Shown piece by piece: positions 60,926-64,000 of a stretch of 64,000 nt of DNA. The notes below the pieces were generated by a model, which was not told where the DNA came from, did not search any database, and saw only the letters and a program-made list of their open reading frames with translations. This stretch comes from Dendrophyllia cribrosa. Its lineage: Eukaryota; Cnidaria; Anthozoa; Scleractinia; Dendrophylliidae. Where the stretch lies: NCBI GenBank assembly GCA_024195265.1, contig JAJLRJ010000003.1:55938284-56002283 (forward strand), read 5' to 3'. Every line of letters starts with the position of its first letter. Within the stretch, counting starts at the first letter, position 1. The position numbers and the translations under genes were made by a program.

Positions 60926-61568
60926 TTCGATTCAGGTGTTGATGAGGAATATGTGTAACGTACCTAATGCATTAATGCCACTTTGAGAATCAACTGCAAG
61001 CGATTCGGAATTAATATCTTGTGTCCCACGTGGTTGGGCGTTGGCTGGTTGCTTTTCTGTCCACACAGGGCCATCACGAATTACAGATGCTCTTTCTTTG
61101 CTGTTGGAAAGCACAAGTAAAAACAAAAACCCTTGTTACTCTAATCCTTTTTAAAGGGATGGTTTCACGGTTCGGCGCATGTGCACAGATTAAAATGCTT
61201 TATTCGCTTACTCACCAATTTTGTCGGGTAAAAAACCACTCACATTTACTTCAATAATCACATACTATAATTAGTCCAAACAAAGCGAAGGATGACCAAA
61301 ATTCACAGAAAATTTCAACGGAATACACCAACAAAGTCAACACTGAATAAAACCTTTGACCCGAAGGATTTATTCTACGCTCTGGTGGTTTTCATGGCGT
61401 ACATGGGTATGTATAATCATCTATTCAATCAACTGATTGACCACGACATTTTCACGGGCAAATTTCCTGCCAGAGTTATATATTCGCTTCCGATTGGACT
61501 AAACACTGAAATTAAATGGGTTACGTCATAGCTTGCACACGCGCCGAACCGTGAAACCCTCCCTTTAA

Positions 61569-62020
61569 AGCCCCGTCTACACGAGCAATTTTTATGTGGC
61601 AATTTTTTATGTGGCAATTTTTATTTGCCCGTGTAGATGATGAAAAATCACCAATTTTTATGTGACAACTGTATTTGCTGAAAAGCTGGCGTGTTAGCTT
61701 TTATGTGGCAAATAAAAATTGCCACATACCGATAATTGTCCGTGTGGACGAGACGCCACATAAAATGTGACAATTTTTTCGACGTCATCTGTAGAACCTA
61801 GTCCCTAATATTTGCGCATCCAACATGGCGGCTTCCACGAGTACAGCCTGTGCGAAATTTGTTACTGACGCAAATTAACAACAAATATTTGTCGATCATC
61901 TACACGGGCAAATAAAAATTGCCACATAAAAATTGTTCGTGTAGACGGGGTCATCGACACGAGCAAATAAAAATTGCCACATACAGTTGCCACATAAAAA
62001 TTGCTCGTGTAGACGGGGCT
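61569..62020. mobile_element. PIF/Harbinger-like MITE, TAA target
   Basis: TAA at 61566-61568 and 62021-62023. The ends are AGCCCCGTCTACACGAGCAA and the exact inverted copy. ATGTGGCAATTTTTAT-type units repeat several times in both directions. It lies in an intron of the MULE gene. Confidence 0.78.
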
Positions 62021-63318
62021 TAACGCTGGGAGCATTGACTTTTTCGTCTCAATATACTAACCTGACGTCATCTTCAGTGCCACAACAACATGGTTGGCTG
62101 TCAGCACAATAACGTGGTTGGGTATCAGCCTTCTTCTTCTTGTACGTAGGTCCAAGTTCGGCGTCTCTATTTTCTAATGATCTTTTCTTGCTGTTGCCGC
62201 TGTCTTGCCTGAAAAGAAACACAAAAGAAACCATTGGTCATTGTACACTTTAACCGTTTCATCATAGTAAGTTCTACAATTATGAATGCAAGCGCATTAC
62301 ACAAACCTTTCGTCCTCGGAATCCAGCAGGATCATCACTGGTCTGCTCTGCTCTGGCTGTTGAGTTCTAAAAAATAGAATGAGGCATTCATTTGTTGCAT
62401 GTGCTAATGTCGAACAAAACAATAACATTTCGAAAAAGAAATGTAAGGCGAAATACAAAGTATTTCCTTCTAACCTACTAAATCCTCGTGATCTGCTACT
62501 TCAGTGGCAGATTCGTGCGTATCAGATTTAGACTCACAGATAAAGGAAATAGGTAGAAAGAACATCAGTAAATAAAAAAACATTCGTACGGGTAAAAGAG
62601 TAACTTAGTAGTACTATAATACATAATGTGTAATAACTAACATTGAAAGGGTCTTTTTACTGTTAAGTAGAGCAACAGAATCGTAGCAACAAATATGTCA
62701 ACTGCTCATGGTTTCACGCACATTATAGAGCTGTCCAATAACGACAGCATATACAACCGAAACACAAAAAACGTGAAAAACTTGTTGCTTGTCTCTCGGA
62801 ATTTCAAGATGAACATTTTAGTGAAGCTGATTTTAATTTTTTTTTAAATGGAGAGAGCGGAGAGGGAGATGGTAGGGCAGGGAAAGAGGGATAGGAGAGC
62901 CACACCCCAGCCATCTCCAACCCCAAAATCCTGGCTATAACGGTATCAATAAATATAGTAACAAATAAATCAAATATATATCAGATGAAAAATTCCTAGG
63001 GGATGTACATCTGAACCGAGACAGGCCTAGCGTTTATGAAAGAAGGTAAATTTTCACTCAGTTTTCAACTTCCTCAATATTGTCATCAATCCATACCGTT
63101 TACAGAATCGAAAGCAAAATTTAGCAAAACAATTTAAAACAGAACAGGAATATAACGTCAACAGTTTCTTATTTACCCGATGGAAATTGAAATTACGGCA
63201 ATTAGTTTGCTACAAAATCCTATGAAATCTGTATATTGTTATCATGAATTATACTAGACTATTTTATTTTATTCTATTTTATTTTATTTCATTATGGATG
63301 AAAGTCTAATATTCGTAC

Positions 63319-64000
63319 CTTTTTTCTGGAGACATAACAAGGAAGGAGTACCCTGCTTTTTTCGTCAACCCACCACCTGTTCTCAAACGTTTCCATATCC
63401 AGCCACAAAGAGCCTCACATGCTTTTGGCGAGCAGTCTCGAAAAACCTTCAAAAGACCATTACCATTACCGCCAAGGTCCTGGTTCACGGGGTGGGTATC
63501 GATTAGAAACAGCTTTCCCCTCATGACTCCGATAAGGATAACGTACGGTTCGCAGCAAAACAGTGCGGTACAAAACTGTTCTTTGGTAGCATCTCACTAA
63601 CTGTCATTCTCATACATTCCCTTGATTCTTGGGTAAAAACGTGATCGCCATGTAGAATCTTCTCTACGAACTCAAAATCGCAGGAAATCGCACCACTTTG
63701 ACGAAGGATTCTGTATGCCTCATCTAGATGATACATATCCATTGTGCGTACTTTGTTGATTTCAGCTGGAAGCTCGCTGATAATTTTCTCGACCAGTGAG
63801 GGTAGCTTAGCGAATAACCGCTGGATGTTTCCACTTTGTCTTTCTTCTGACATTTGGAGATCATGCGCTATCTTAGCGCAGGAAGGCACAAGCATTCGTA
63901 CCATCATTTGCTGAAGCCACATACGAGGGGGATGTTTGAACCATCTGCTGTTATTCTCTCGGCAACTTTTCGATCGAATGCTTCTAGAGACGATATTTGG
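63319..64000 (-). pseudogene. Peptidase-like N-terminal segment of the MULE gene
   Basis: Frame 1 (64000 to about 63590, open at the edge) has KLPSLVEKIISELPAEINKV, YHLDEAYRILRQSGAISCDF and EKILHGDHVFTQESREC. Frame 2 continues with TALFCCEPYVILIG, KLFLIDTHPVNQDLGGNGNG and LVMSPEK, ending at a GT donor (63317-63318). The hydrophobic strand plus D-T-H pattern resembles the Asp-x-His segment of OTU- or C76-type cysteine peptidases; this is a weak, by-eye comparison. The donor phase matches exon 62307-62366. A 1- or 2-base change near 63590 separates the frames. Confidence 0.4.

Larger units (their letters stand above)
60561..62366 (-). pseudogene. Small linker exons of the MULE gene
   Basis: Exons 62307-62366 (TQQPEQSRPVMILLDSEDE), 62062-62208 (QDSGNSKKRSLENRDAELG, basic KKKK, then QPCCCGTEDD), 60964-61100 (VIRDGPVWTEKQPANAQPRG) and 60561-60631 (EIDEATVTSSSNDAMEEMS) keep one frame across consistent GT-AG introns. 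The region is charged and low in structure. A TAA-type MITE (61569-62020) sits in one intron. Confidence 0.5.
58169..64000 (-). pseudogene. Decayed multi-exon Mutator-like (MULE) transposase gene, open at the window edge
   Basis: Read on the minus strand, blocks in order are: a peptidase-like segment (64000-63319), small linker exons 62307-62366, 62062-62208, 60964-61100 and 60561-60631, then KCDRYTPMQAIEILL and VIDVGKLKHWKDVKSD (60458-60230), the transposase core (60184-59079), and the SWIM and C-terminal domain (about 58905-58169). Linker-exon phases agree. Disabling changes: a frame change near 63590, a frame change near 60205, a 1-base shift in an A-run near 60005, TGA at 59079-59081, and a frameshift near 58905. 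MULE transposases cut and paste DNA with 9-10-bp duplications, which fits two small elements here (24072, 31909), though no sequence link was shown. Ends of the transposon were not found. Introns upstream of the core could mean a host-like gene. Confidence 0.75.

Noticed and set aside
62465..62530. Possible extra MULE-gene exon (KSDTHESATEVADHEDL)
   Set aside because: Looks coding-like, but its phase does not join to exon 62307-62366, whereas the 63319 exon does; left out.

Overview
This window is nuclear DNA of a marine invertebrate, almost certainly an anthozoan cnidarian and probably a stony coral. The evidence is intron-rich genes with GT-AG junctions, a gene closely resembling coral skeletal-organic-matrix protein 5, a Mutator-like transposase gene, a replication-type histone H2A gene with the metazoan 3' stem-loop, and very dense small inverted-repeat transposons and tRNA-derived repeats. 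Exons were joined by eye, and each chain keeps one reading frame.

Layout. (1) 40-33153, plus strand: the last 25 visible exons of a large PARP with many ankyrin repeats, then WGR, PARP regulatory and catalytic domains. The 5' end lies outside the window, and its introns hold most of the repeats. (2) 35785-49346, minus strand: a complete 13-exon gene for the mitochondrial electron transfer flavoprotein alpha subunit (ETFA). (3) 52707-53141, plus: an intronless, divergent histone H2A with a TATA box and a histone 3' stem-loop. (4) 54055-56878, minus: a four-exon EGF plus fibrinogen-like secreted or membrane-anchored protein of the skeletal matrix protein 5 type. (5) 58169-64000, minus: a decayed multi-exon Mutator-like (MULE) transposase gene with a SWIM zinc finger, continuing off the window and seemingly joined at its N-terminus to a peptidase-like segment.

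Mobile DNA. At least six elements have TTAA target duplications (piggyBac-like), two of them side by side inside one SINE and a third nested in one of those. Other elements target TAA (PIF/Harbinger-like), one has an 8-bp duplication (hAT-like), and two have 9-10-bp duplications (Mutator-like). There are several near-perfect hairpins, a LINE 3' remnant, and minisatellites with 88-bp and about 67-bp units. The genes do not form one pathway: ADP-ribosylation, mitochondrial electron transfer, chromatin, extracellular matrix and a transposon lie together by position only.

The least explained signals are: about 25 copies of the palindrome TACATGTA confined to the ETFA gene; the peptidase-like to MULE exon chain; a TTAA element carrying an 88-bp tandem unit in 3 versus 9 copies; and a Mutator-like element carrying a tRNA-like block and telomeric repeats.
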